Source: Zhengitettix transpicula
Lineage: Eukaryota > Arthropoda > Insecta > Orthoptera > Tetrigidae
DNA: 64,000 nt
Assembly: GCA_037074705.1 (NCBI GenBank)
Contig: CM073592.1
Coordinates: forward strand, 57,277,129-57,341,128
Direction: 5' to 3'
Shown in pieces: positions 27,335 to 38,500 of this stretch. A program made the translations under genes and the position numbers. Positions within the stretch are counted from its first letter, which is position 1. Each line of letters begins with the position of its first letter. The notes beneath the pieces were generated by a model. It searched no databases. It worked only from the letters and a program-made list of their open reading frames with translations, and was not told where the DNA came from.

Positions 27335-27837
27335 CGAATAACCGAATATTCTAAATTATAATGATGAATCGAGTTCTGACGTGGCAAACCGTAAGAATAC
27401 AGTTCAAGGTCGAGCTATAACCGTCCTACACAAATAAGTTTATTTTCTTGGAAGATCAGTCTTGTTGCTTTTGGTTACTGACCAGGTATGTTTATGCATG
27501 TAAAAAGAAAGTATGCATTTCAGTCCAACACTAATAGATTCTAATGACTGAAATATTGGCGTAACCAGTATGGAATATGATGTAGCAAGAGCTATAGAAT
27601 TTTCAATTTGATGTAGCTGATTATAGACAACCACTGGACTTATTTTTTAAAAAACTGAATTCAGAAGTAAATTAATATATTTTTAAATAAACAAAAGCTA
27701 TATACAAAATTTCACTTTTTCTATCCGAAACCTACATAATACATATTTCCAAATTCTATTTTAATTAATTTACCTATCTTCTTACGTACGATTCTAGATG
27801 CTTTAGCGTATAATTATTTCTTCTTAGTAAAATTACT
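27335..27837. other. unique AT-rich DNA, no gene seen
   Basis: No recognised feature. The minus-strand frame 27,440-27,634 (64 codons) has no family resemblance. Confidence 0.5.
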
Positions 27838-27847
27838 ATTCGTGATA

Positions 27848-28401
27848 AACAGTTCTGAAGGGGCTACCTTTGGGAATTCCTTCTCCTCCCTCTGGTTTTT
27901 GAACTAAGGTTCCCACATTACAAAAAACCTCGGCTTGTTCTGGGGTCGCAAACTTTGAGAATTCAGTAAGAGTTGTCCGCTATTCCTATTGGACTAGTCG
28001 GTCAGCTGCCTCCTAAACTGGTTGAGACACGGCACTGCGTCCGCACAGCAAACTCCTCTCCTGCCATTGGAAAGGCGTGGGACAAGTATCTACTGCCCGA
28101 CCTACCTAATGCAAGTTTCCTAGGGTTTGTACATCATCACTTTTAGGCGAATGCCGAGTATGATCCTTAAACCATATCCCGGGGGCCCTAGTTAACCCTT
28201 GGCTACCTTGCTCTACCCTTCAACATCCCCCCTTTCAAATCCCTTCCTATCTTATTAAAGGGGAGTCGTCATCACGTGGATTATCCTCATGTAACCTTGC
28301 TCTACCCTTCAACATCCCCCCTTTCAAATCCCTTCCTATCTTATTAAAGGGGAGTCGTCATCACGTGGATTATCCTCATGTAACCTATTACACTAAAATA
28401 A
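27848..28401 (+). mobile_element. SINE-like family copy with 10-bp TSD
   Basis: Near full-length copy. It starts with the GGGGCTACCTTTGGG segment and runs through the CCCGACCTACC segment to TAACCTATTACACTAAAATAA. It is flanked by the 10-base duplication ATTCGTGATA (27,838-27,847 and 28,402-28,411), as expected for target-primed retroposition. Unlike the other copies, its 3' part is duplicated in tandem (see 28,206-28,383). The tail is short and mutated, so the insertion is not recent. Confidence 0.9.
28206..28383 (+). repeat. perfect 89-bp tandem duplication inside a SINE-like copy
   Basis: The segment 28,206-28,294, from CCTTGCTCTACCC to CCTCATGTAA, is followed immediately by an identical copy at 28,295-28,383. 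No difference was seen between the two, so the duplication is recent compared with the divergence of the host copy from the family. Confidence 0.95.
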
Positions 28402-28411
28402 ATTCGTGATA

Positions 28412-30987
28412 TTAAGCTTCTTGTTTTTAAAGTCAGTTTTGTGAGTGACGAACAATCAATATTAAATTAATGAACGATACAACTAAGATTGTATCGTATA
28501 TGTTGTATTTTAAATTCTTAAGTGTCATATCTGTAGCCTACAGAAAGGGATGAGGTTAAAAAAAACGTAATACAGTCCAGTAAATATACAGGTCAGTAGT
28601 AAAGCAATATGATGAAATATTAATTTAAGCGCACATCTTAATGAAAAATACTTCATATAACCTATACCATTTTTTAAATATTTTAATAATAACATTGGAA
28701 ATAACTTCGAAGTACCAGTTTACTAAATTTGATGGAATAATGTTTCATTTATGACATATTAAAAACCGTTATTACTAGAATTTTTAAGAATATTTTTATT
28801 CCATATGAACAATGTTTGGTTGTAAAAACTATACTTGATAAAATTTAACTGGTATGTTCGTGTAATGTAATATAATTATTATAATATTAATTAAAAATAA
28901 AGCGCAATACAACGTAAGCAGAGTTATGCTTGTGACCGAAAAATTTATAGGGTAACTGGATGAATATTGCTGCATTTAAGACCCAGGTCTGCTGTATGTA
29001 ACCCCTTTGCCATTAAATGTCTATTAAACCGCGCATATTCCTTAAAGGCTTGTCAGCGGGGGAGAAATGGAAGAGACAAGGCAAGGCTCCTTAAGGCAAA
29101 CATTCTCAGCTTCAGTGTTCATTTTAATTCATAGCTTATTTAGAGTTCTCCGAAAAGCGGCCTGTTACTCCCTTTACGACAGCTTAATTAAACGGAAAAG
29201 GCCTGAGAGGATTAAGAACACCGCACAGTGAACGCAACTTTGTTTAGGCAAGATCCTTCAGCTGAGCTGCTTTAACGAGGAAAAAGTGCTCCTCAGATAT
29301 TTGCTAAATGAATCATAAGAATATTTCCATCTCGAAGCTAAAGCAATGTTTTTTATTTCAAGAGGAGCGATTTTCGTAGAAAGACCAGTTTTATGTCTTT
29401 TGATATCAAAGCATCGTTAATTAAAATTATAAGTATTTAAAATGACAGTGAAACGTTTATTAATGAATCTCATAAAGCGCTTATTACTAGAAAAATTCTA
29501 TTTTACAAGTATTGGTGATACGAGTGTACGACCGGATAGGAAAATCTGTTTTCTGCTCTATTGAAAACATGAGCTGTGATTGATAAGGATGTGAGGAGTT
29601 TAAACTATTTTGAAACAATATAGATAAAACCATCAACACGGAAACAGAAATAGACTCCATTATATAGAAAACTTAATTGTTTCCCAATTTTATATTTCAT
29701 CATATTTAAAATATGTACTATTTTTTATTCAATGGAAGGACAAAATATTTGTTATTCTTTAATTAAAGTGTTAAATTGTAATTTGTGATGTGAGTAAACA
29801 TAATGAAGGCCAATACTTGTACAGACGTTACCAAGGCATAAAATTTAAATCAGTAAAATTTTTTATTGACAAAATGACTCCATATATAAACATAAACTCC
29901 GTCTACGTACTCCAATCCACTTCGAAGAGAATTTTCCACAGCCTTCTCAAACCATGTCAACTTTAGAAACAAAAGAAATAAATAGGCTTCATCGTCAAAA
30001 CAGCTATAATTTCAGATACACATTTATTAAAGATTTTTTATTTGTTACCGGGTCTTAAAAACTGGGATCTGTGACTAGGAATTTTAGTTATGATCACATA
30101 TTATAATTTCCTTTATAATAGTTTCTTTAGTAAGTATATATCTTTATTTATGGTAAAAGTAGAAACTTATTGAGAATAAAACTATATCTTTGGTCGAAGG
30201 CCTGCTTAAAAAGCTTACTGAATCCGTTTTCAAGTCCGACCATTTTGTTTTTGAGTTCATGAACTTGAGATGTTCAGTTCTTAATTTCTAGGAAGCCATT
30301 AACCCTAAACAGTTTTTGTTACGTAGTAAAAATTACTTTCTTTTGGCAAAAAATAGAATAAGAAATCTGATTTCCCGCCTAAAATACATTTTTAATGTAT
30401 ATAAGCATCTGTTTGTAAGAAACCAGCCGGTGTAATAGCCGGGAAAAATTAATTATCGTTATCTGGAGACTGCTTCCATACACGTACAAACAATTACAAC
30501 TGCGCGCTTGCCTCATTTTCTGAGTGCAAGCCGCCAAAGAGAAACTTAATTATACATTACAATAAGTATTCGAAAACCGATACACTCGTTTTCATTTTAC
30601 AGCGTACAATTGTTTAAAACCAGACAAACTCGACAGTTACTAACCAAATTGATGCGTAGTTAGATTTACCAGAGACGAAACATTAGTGAATGAAAAATCA
30701 TTGGCTTATTAGCTCAGGAGCAATGCTTGTAAAATGATGAGTTTGCATTTGTAATAATTTACAACAGTATATTATACGAATTGAATAAGAAAATATTCCT
30801 TGATAATGACAAACAAAAAGGGCGAATTTATAGGCCTCTGGCTTTCTTCTTAAGGATGGAAATGTCCAAGTATTCATAATAATTTCTAATAATGCCATTG
30901 GTTTTTCATCATCATTATTGTAATTCCGTATTTTGAATAACAATTCAGTGTCGACGCGATGGCACATTCACTGATTGATTGATTCCA
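28412..30987. other. unique DNA, no gene seen
   Basis: AT-rich stretch with one GC-richer block (listed separately). The minus-strand frame 30,698-30,967 (89 codons) matches no family known to me. Confidence 0.55.
28950..29310. other. GC-richer unique block
   Basis: Balanced-composition noncoding DNA between AT-rich flanks, with repeated AAGGC words. Unmatched elsewhere in the window. Candidate conserved element. Confidence 0.27.
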
Positions 30988-31155
30988 TTTTTTTAGGGTA
31001 ACAGGCTACATGAGCGTAATCCACATAGTGGCAACTCCCCTTTAATAGCATAGGAAGGGACTTGAAAGTGGGGTAGCCAAGGGTTAACTAGGGCCCCCGG
31101 GCTATGGTTTAAGGATGCTACCCGGCAATTCGCCTAAAGGGATGCAGAGAAAACC
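30988..31155 (-). mobile_element. SINE-like family, 5'-truncated copy
   Basis: Minus-oriented copy. Its short poly(T) start (30,988-30,994) is followed by AGGGTAACAGGCTACATGAG and the 3' third of the family, ending at GAGAAAACC. A short internal deletion removes the GATGCGGAAGGG part. It abuts the first copy of a 10-base duplication at 31,156-31,165. Confidence 0.85.
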
Positions 31156-31165
31156 AGGCTTCAAC

Positions 31166-31710
31166 TTTTTTTTTTTGTGTGTGTAGACAGGCTATAGGGT
31201 AATCCACATAGTGGCAACTCCCCTCTTATAGCATAGGAAAGGGATTTGAAAGGTGGAATGCGGAAGGGTGGAGGAATGTAGCCAAGGGTTAACTAGGACC
31301 CCCGGGCTATAGTTTAAGGATCCTACCTGGCATTCGCCTCATAGTAATACAGGACACACCCTATAAAAACCTGCATCAGGTAGGTCGGGCATTTGGTACT
31401 TGTCCACGCCCTTCCGATGGCGGGGGAGGGGTTTGCTGCAGGGTCGCAGCTTACCTCTCGCCATGCCTTGGTAAGATTAGGAGGCAGCTGGCCGACTATT
31501 CCAATAGGAATAGCGGACAACTCTTACTTTATGCCCAAGGTCTGCGACCCCGGAACATACACCTCTCAAAACAGACCGAGGTGCCTCGGCATGTGGGAAC
31601 CTTAGATCAAAAAAACCAGAGTTGTGAAGGCATTCCGAAAGGTAGCCCTTGCTAGAGCTCTCTGGGATGGTTAACCTGTGAGAGAATCTACTCGCAGGCT
31701 TCCTTGAATG
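31166..31710 (-). mobile_element. full-length SINE-like copy, variant 3' end
   Basis: Minus-oriented copy that starts with T11 (31,166-31,176) and runs to the 5' hairpin region (CTCGCAGG near the right end). The 3' end differs from most copies (TGTAGACAGGCTAT instead of the usual GGGCAACAGGCTACATGAG). AGGCTTCAAC occurs directly on both sides (31,156-31,165 and 31,711-31,720), either as a target-site duplication or as the edge of a 555-base tandem unit. The open frames 31,323-31,767 on either strand are shadows of the repeat. Confidence 0.9.
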
Positions 31711-31720
31711 AGGCTTCAAC

Positions 31721-31837
31721 CTTTTTTTTTTCTTGGGTGTAGACAGGCTATGTATAGGGTAATCCACATAGTGGCAACTTCCCTCTTATAGCTTAGGAAA
31801 GGGATTTGAAAGGGGAGATGCGGAAGGGTGGACGAAG
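31721..31837 (-). mobile_element. SINE-like 3' fragment, same variant
   Basis: Begins with a T run and has the same unusual TGTAGACAGGCTAT 3' end and the same CTCTTATAGC word as the preceding copy, then stops after GGAAGGGTGGACGAAG. The shared variant end means that it is either a sister insertion or part of a tandem duplication. Confidence 0.85.
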
Positions 31838-32248
31838 TGCCCAGAAGCTTAAATGTATGTATATTACCAACTGCGATTGGGATCGTCCCCGGTGGCAGTC
31901 TAAACAAATATATAAAAAAGGATTACAAATAAAACAGTTTTGAAAGAAGGAGAAAAAATTATAATAATAATTGAATATTTTTTCAATTTTTCAAATTAAT
32001 TTCTCAAATAAACTCTGGGTTGAGTTTCATGTAATTTTTTCATTATTATTACGGATATAATAAAATAGGTCTCAGAAATTTGTCCTGAAAATTTGTACAG
32101 CATAAATGTATGTATGTAGACCTATATTATCAACTGCGATTGGGATCGTTCCCGGTGGCAGTCTAAAACAAATATATATAAACTGTATTAATCAATTAGA
32201 AGTCGTTAATTAATTAAAATAATTAACCTCTACTTGAAGCTATTTAAG
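31838..32248. repeat. mosaic of short repeats next to an LTR
   Basis: Contains the unit AACTGCGATTGGGATCGT (31,869-31,886, repeated at 32,132-32,149 with the same downstream CCCGGTGGCAGTCTAAA). It also holds a stretch at 31,971-32,055 resembling 33,449-33,540, and TCTCAGAAATTTGTCCTGAA (from about 32,070) repeated near 33,203. Read on the minus strand the first unit gives PPGTIPIAV, which may be a trace of retroelement coding sequence. The arrangement looks like rearranged internal sequence of the adjoining LTR element. Confidence 0.6.
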
Positions 32249-33153
32249 TAATAATTAAATGAAAGGCGTTACTTATTAAATTAATTAATAAAATTTACAA
32301 ACAATATTTATTAATTTTGTGGCAATAATTTAAAACAATTACAAATTAAAGTATTAGATCTCAGGGTCTTCACTGGGTTCGTTAATGGACACATCAATTA
32401 TGTTTAAAAATATTATTAACAAACAAATCACAATTAAAAGAAATTAAATTTACTTGACAATTAAACTAGAACAAATTTCAAAATGAGAACAAAATCTGAC
32501 TTCTATCTTTTAATTACGTTTACATAATTAATTAATTTGTAGTTTGTTACTCACATCTGTTCAGTTGGTGCCAACATACCTTTCCTTATCGAAACACACT
32601 ATTGCGAGATTTTACACTGATTCTAAGATTCACAGATTTTAAACTGATTCTAGTCAAAATTTATAGGACGTCAGGAACTCGGATGATCCTCCCTTTTGTT
32701 GTCAGCTATCTGTTGGCTGCTTGCCTTAGGTGTATTCCGTGGTTTGTAGATTTGCCAGTCATTACTGCTTTGGACTCATACTGAAATTTTACTATTTCTG
32801 GCCGGCTATGAACGTAAAACTGCTTTTACTTAGCAAGCCTCGATGTAATGCTTTCGTGAATGCTTTACTTCGTCCTCAGAAATGTCCAGGCACCAACCAA
32901 CTCTGTTAAATTCTAATCGCCAACTCTGTTGAATTCTCGTCACCAACTAACAATTATACATCGACGATGTCTTTCCGCGAACTGAACTCTTGTCTTGCGT
33001 TTTAGCGCGCATACGCCTTTTTCGGACCTTCCGACAAAGGAACAGAGCTGGGCTACACTGTCGCTATGGAAGGGCCTGCCGCAATAATAGATTTCTCAAA
33101 CAATTTCAATTTTTATGTTCAAACAATTAATGTCCTAATTAATTGGCATTACA
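32249..33153 (-). mobile_element. degraded LTR, minus orientation
   Basis: On the minus strand it starts TGTAATGCCAATTAATTA at 33,153 and is colinear with the copy at 53,803-54,720 over about 900 bases. Shared landmarks include GAGGATCATCCGAGTT, TTAGAATCAGTGTAA, ATGTGAGTAAC and AACCCAGTGAAG. The 3' terminus is eroded (ATTATTAC instead of CATTACA). No open reading frame is present. Sequence identity between the two is uneven, with the middle replaced or strongly diverged, so they belong to related subfamilies. Confidence 0.6.
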
Positions 33154-33545
33154 ATACATAACACAATTTCGAAATAAGAAAAAATTAAAAGAATAAAATA
33201 AGTCTCAGAAATTTGTCCTGAAAATTTGTTCACTCCCCCACACTTCACTTCATTTCACTAAAGAATAATATAGACCTAAACTTATTTAATATTACATAAT
33301 AAAAAAATACATTTCACTTCACTAATTTATTTATATTATTCTTAAACCTTAATTATTCTTAAATAAATGCTAGGTATTGAAAATTTGTTGGGTTTCGGTT
33401 TCGCGATTCTGGTTGACAATTATTGAGTCGTTAAGCTAAACTCAACCATTGAATATTTTTTCAAGTTTTCAAATTAATTTCTCAAATAAACTCTGCGTTG
33501 TTTTTCATGTTCTTTTTTTCATTATGATTACGGATTTTTTATTGT
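33154..33545. repeat. repeat mosaic upstream of the LTR
   Basis: Holds the second copies of two short repeats seen at 31.97-32.10 kb (near 33,203-33,230 and at 33,449-33,540), here in a different order. The region between them is AT-rich and unremarkable. Confidence 0.55.
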
Positions 33546-34194
33546 GCGAAAGGGCATTACCATTTAAATATAAAAGTAAGGAGGTTTATCTTCTATCAAA
33601 GTTTAATGCAAGAAAGGAGGCAAGTGTATTCTTAGCGTCCTTGATTTAGAGAAGGAAAAGTACAACGATTGCATTGGGCGGCTGTTTGTATTCACGGAGC
33701 CATGGACCTAAAGCGGGCAATCTGAGGGCGCGCAGTAACTTTGGCGAGCCGGCGCTTACTAGGAAAGGAACGGTTACTGCCCCCTCGTCCCGGAGGGGAT
33801 TCCGGCATCGAAATGCTTGCATTCTGCGGAATGAGTTGTATGTGTGAATTATGGCTGCACAACGCAGGACGTAAAGTAGAGAAGAAATCTCTCCAAAGGA
33901 GATGCTGCGAGCCAAACACTCGAAACGAAATCAAGTGAGGGAGTATTATTCCTGGAGCATGTTAACGATTTTCTTTCAGTCTGTTTACTATTATCATCTC
34001 AATCACTTTCACGTTACTGTTACAACTAACACAGTGAATAAAATTTTTATCGTCAATCATGATAACAGTAGCGTAATAACTGAAGGAAACATTTTAACAA
34101 ACACTATTAATAGTTATCTTTATTCGACTTCAATAAGATTATAGGTGCATGAAACCAGCCAAATTATTGTAAAATAATTTAATAACATTAAAAT
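33546..34194. other. unique DNA with a GC-rich block
   Basis: 33,640-33,960 is among the most GC-rich segments in the window and is open on both strands for 65-89 codons. The peptides are Arg/Pro-rich and match no family I know. No clear splice sites or promoter were found. It may be a promoter-type CpG block or an old repeat. Confidence 0.3.
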
Positions 34195-35425
34195 TAACAT
34201 GAAGTTTCGGCTCAATTTAGGGACCCTTACTTTCCATGATATACATTAACGATTTACCAAATTATTTAATTCCTTAAAATCCTTTATACGCTGACGACAC
34301 AAATTTAGTAATCAGGGACAGTGACGCGGACAGTAGATATTGCGATGAGTCGTTTGAATCTGTGATTCACCGCATACAAATTTTCTCTTATCTAGAAAAA
34401 AACTAGAATCGTTACCTTCACTTCAAACACAGTTAAATTCCTAATTTGGAAAAAAAAAATTCGGAGCAAGCACCTTTTCTACGTCTTTTGATTGACAATA
34501 AATTGAAATGAGATCACCATATAAATAAACTCTCGGGAAAACTTAGCAAAATTTGCTTCACATTAAGAGTTTTAGCTCGGGAAAGCGATATATCTACATC
34601 TAAAATGATGTATCATGCCTGTTTCCATTCTGTCCTGTCTTACGGCATAGCAAATTCGGGTCGTTGACATTACGCGTTTTAAATTTTTAAACTACAAAAG
34701 AGGGCCGTACGGACCATAATTGGTGTGGATTGGAATACGAGTTGCAAGCCTTTGTTTCGGAATCTTGGTATTTTAGTATTGCCTTGTACGCATATTCTAG
34801 AAACTTTAAAGTTTGCCTGGTGAAACATCATTTTATATGCTCTAAACGGAACAAATCATTCATACAACTCTAGAAATTGTTCTCAAGTCCGCATCGCCTA
34901 AGCCTTTTTGAATCACGCATTCGTTATTCCCGGATAAATCTATACAATAGTCTTCCGGACGAAATAAAAACTTTAAGTATACAACATTTGTTTATAATGA
35001 GATGTAAATCTTTGTTAATTAATGGAGCATATTCCTCTCTAAAAGAGTTCGTAGAAGGACTGATTAGATAATATAATAGTTTTCTGGTATCCTATCAAGT
35101 TATGCTATTATTTTACGATAATAATCGTGTAGAATTTAACTGCCGACTTATTTTCTTTCTCATGTTCGACGGGAATTGAAGTAACATTTACTGCTGGAAA
35201 CTCCGTAGAATTAAAATAGAAAATTAATATAGTTATCATTTCTTTCATCACTATTATATTAGTATATTTACGGTTTCTTCATATTATATAATTATTTGTA
35301 AAGTACATTATTTGTTTTTTGAAGTTCGTAATTATGATAATTTTTTTTCTTGTAATTTCATATTATGACGTATCCTATTTTCTCGACCGAGGACAAATGG
35401 AATGAATAATAAATCTAAATCCTCA
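34195..35425 (+). pseudogene. decayed LINE reverse transcriptase, 5' truncated
   Basis: Conceptual translation in shifting frames gives the conserved series of a Jockey/CR1-type non-LTR reverse transcriptase. First comes GPLLSMIYINDLPNYL, then the catalytic motif YADD at 34,287-34,298 followed by TNLVI. A segment like LSGKLSKICFTLRVL precedes SVLSYGIANSG, then LQKRAVRTIIGV and PLFRNLGILVLP. The C-terminus is SRINLYNSLPDEIK (inside the open frame 34,877-35,071). Stops and frameshifts are numerous, so it is dead. Upstream fingers and the endonuclease are missing. The 3' tail ends near 35,425 with ATGAATAATAAATCTAAATC, typical of short simple-repeat tails. Its clade differs from the I/R-like LINE ends at 6 and 25 kb. 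Confidence 0.88.
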
Positions 35426-37019
35426 ATCTAGGACCATGTCAGATGTACAATGGATTTAGAGTATTATAAATAATTTTCACACATGCCAAATTCTTGTTTT
35501 GAATATCAGCCAAATATTGATGATATATTGTAATATACTTTTATATATTGTAATATACCTTCCGTTAACAAGTTTAATAAGAGTATGCAAAGCTTGGCTC
35601 AGTTCATAAGAATTTATAAGCGTAGGGTGGGGTCTCAGCTCTGTCCGGGTATCCCCAATTTATGGTTTAATGTTTGTTTACCGGGTTATTATGTTGTCTA
35701 CTAATTATGTGGCGACGAAGACGAGGACCAGCGTGGCAGGAAACTGACCAGATGTCTCTGGCAGGTTCGTACTCTAAAATCCAGAATTTTTATGGTACAA
35801 AATTCACCTCTCGAATTAAATATAACCTCACTCTGTCTTCTCCGGATAAAATGTTTCTTCAGTCACTCCGACTAACTTCGACTAACTGTTTTCTTTCTTC
35901 TGTACTCACACGTCCAAAATCTCTCCTTGCCAAACTTCTGGTGACTGCTGAATTCTCGTGCTCACAAGTCAGGTCCGACCGCCAGCATTTGGTCACTCAT
36001 AATTTATAACCCGATATCTTCCATCTTCCGGCACCAAAATGTCTTCGCCTCGCAAACTGGAGACGGCAATAATTACCCCATTACAATTTAAATCAATTTT
36101 GTGTAGAATCTCCAAGGAAATGGCTCTATCAATGCAGCGGGTACAACTGACATTTTTTTATGTTATTGAATTATTTATGACAAATTTGGCTACATTCGTT
36201 CATTTATAGGAATAATTATTTAATATATACCTTTTTCAACTATTCTTCCTTACATTCTCGTGTACTTTTTCAGAGAACAGTTTAATTCCAATTAATTGCT
36301 TAATTCAATACCTTAAAAGTTCTGGGACGTTGGAGATTGTAGTAAAATTTATTACCATTCCACTGAAAATAATTTAAAATTAGTTGCATACGGGTACTGA
36401 CAAATTTAGCTATAACAAATGGAGTCACAGTTTAATTCCATACTATTTATTGCGTCATTGATGATATTGCAAATTTTTGTAGTGATTTACTTGTTATAAT
36501 GTTCGTTCGTTTGGAAGACGTTTATAAATCTAATTATATTTATTTAACTTATGATGTTCGTGTTGCTTTTAAATAATCAAATTTTATTTTCCACGATCCA
36601 GGAATGAGTTTGATTATAACAAATTTATGCAATAACTTTGAAGATAAACCTTCAAAATAAATTAGTGAAATACAAATTGATATGCAACACATACATAGTA
36701 AGTTTCTTGTCCGTCACTACCAATTGTTAGCAAAAATTGTAATTATAGAAGTTGAAATGGTTTTAAGTGATATTTTGAAAAATAAAAGTATAATATAAAA
36801 TAAGGCGTATGCAATGTTTCCATTACTCACGAAGTTCTTTACAATTTAATGTTAATTCAGACGCAAATCTTGGTGAAACGATTTAGGCCCAAAGTCTCAT
36901 GAAAGAAATGTTTCTCATTACGACTAAATTGATTTGAAAGGGAAATGAATTTGTTTTCTGTCGAAATTGAAATTTGGATTATATAATAAAAGTGGTGGTA
37001 TGAAGGAACTGTAACGAAA

Positions 37020-37500
37020 AGCGATTCCTATTTAAGGGAAAGAGTAGGGTTACTGAAAACTGAGTGAAGCCCAAATCTCAATTCTCCTTCCCAGTGTGGA
37101 GCAAAATGAATCTCTTTCTTCGTCGCTTTCCTCCAGTTACTGAAAGTTGCTTCCATCCCGCATTTTAAACTTGGCCAACTGCCTTTCCCTTTAGTAACAC
37201 GTTTTTCTCTGAGCCCCGAGCTCATAAAGCTGCCACGAACTTGTAATTCATATTGAATCTTTTATTAATGTGAAGCCCTCAAGACTGAAAAGATTTTAAA
37301 TCACATTCTGAGCAAATTCTTTATATTAGTTGGAAGTTTCCCGTATGCAGTCAGCGGCAGGTTTCTAACTTGTGAACACATTTCACGTTATTGGAATTCC
37401 AATTATGTCTGCCACGATCGCAAATCACACGTTATTCTGATGGATCGGAATAGTTGCCAGTTAAATCGTGTCTACAAAAATCGCCTATTATCGAACCTCG
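37020..37500. other. GC-richer unique block
   Basis: Two adjoining GC-richer patches (37,020-37,260 and 37,370-37,500) in AT-rich DNA. The minus-strand frame 37,028-37,225 has no recognised domain. Confidence 0.22.
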
Positions 37501-38279
37501 TTTCAGGCAACCGTGTAAAATATATTACAACTTATAAAAAACCTCTGATGTAAGATAACCAGTTTGTTAGTAACGATTATGTAATTATTTGTATAACAAC
37601 AAAATTTTACTGTATTTTATGATTCAAAAACTGCTCTGAAACAATACACTCTTAAGAGAATTAGACATTTATTATTTCTAAAGCCATAAATTTAACAGAA
37701 TTTTGGGATAAAAAAATTTGAATTAAATATTATTATTTTAATTTCAGTAAGTTTATATTGTTTCAAAATTAATATAATGAGGATATTTTAAGGAATAACA
37801 TGTCTGTGCCTATAATTATAAAATGTTTTATTTGATAACATTAATAAGTCTAAAAGAAACATATGATCTGAAGCACTCATAATTTTCATTATACGATATT
37901 CCGAGTTTATAAATTCAGAGATTTAAGTTGCAATTAAATGAGCAAGCCAGAAATTGCGTACAGATAGAAAATATTCTCCAACGTGAACTGGGCAAAAATA
38001 TATGATTTACCTGTAATACAGATGAAAGAGGAATTGTGTCAAATAAATATATTAATATATTATGTAACTTTAAATATCAGGCATATAAAATGATGAGGAG
38101 GTCTGCAGATAATCTAAAAGAAATACTCATAAATATTTTTTGACGCAAATAACTGAAAATATGATGGTGTTGTTGTTGAGGATGTATACCCAAATGTTAA
38201 AAAAAGGTTTGCTCTAATATAAAGTGAATACACTAATTAAAGCCAACATATCGTGCAGCTTAGTTATATTAACGTTACA

Positions 38280-38500
38280 GACTAATGTTTTATTTCATTC
38301 CAGATTTTGCGCTGGATAAAATTGGAAGGCAATTTGTGGCTCATAATAGCCGCACCTAGGACACAGATTTATAGGCCCTCCGACAGCTGATACAATGGTC
38401 TGTTCATCACCACGATAGCCGCCTGCACGCGTAAATCACGGAGACTGTACGGTATTGCAGCAAAAGCTCGGCCGACTTTAGGAGAAAGTTGGAGTCAATG
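38280..38500. other. GC-richer unique block
   Basis: Isolated, balanced-composition segment with CpG-containing words, no reading frame and no repeat match. Candidate conserved noncoding element. Confidence 0.28.

Noticed and set aside
35674..36009. 111-codon plus frame, and on the opposite strand the word TTTTGGTGCCGG resembling an LTR primer-binding site
   Set aside because: No recognised protein domain, and no LTR ends could be placed around the supposed primer-binding site.
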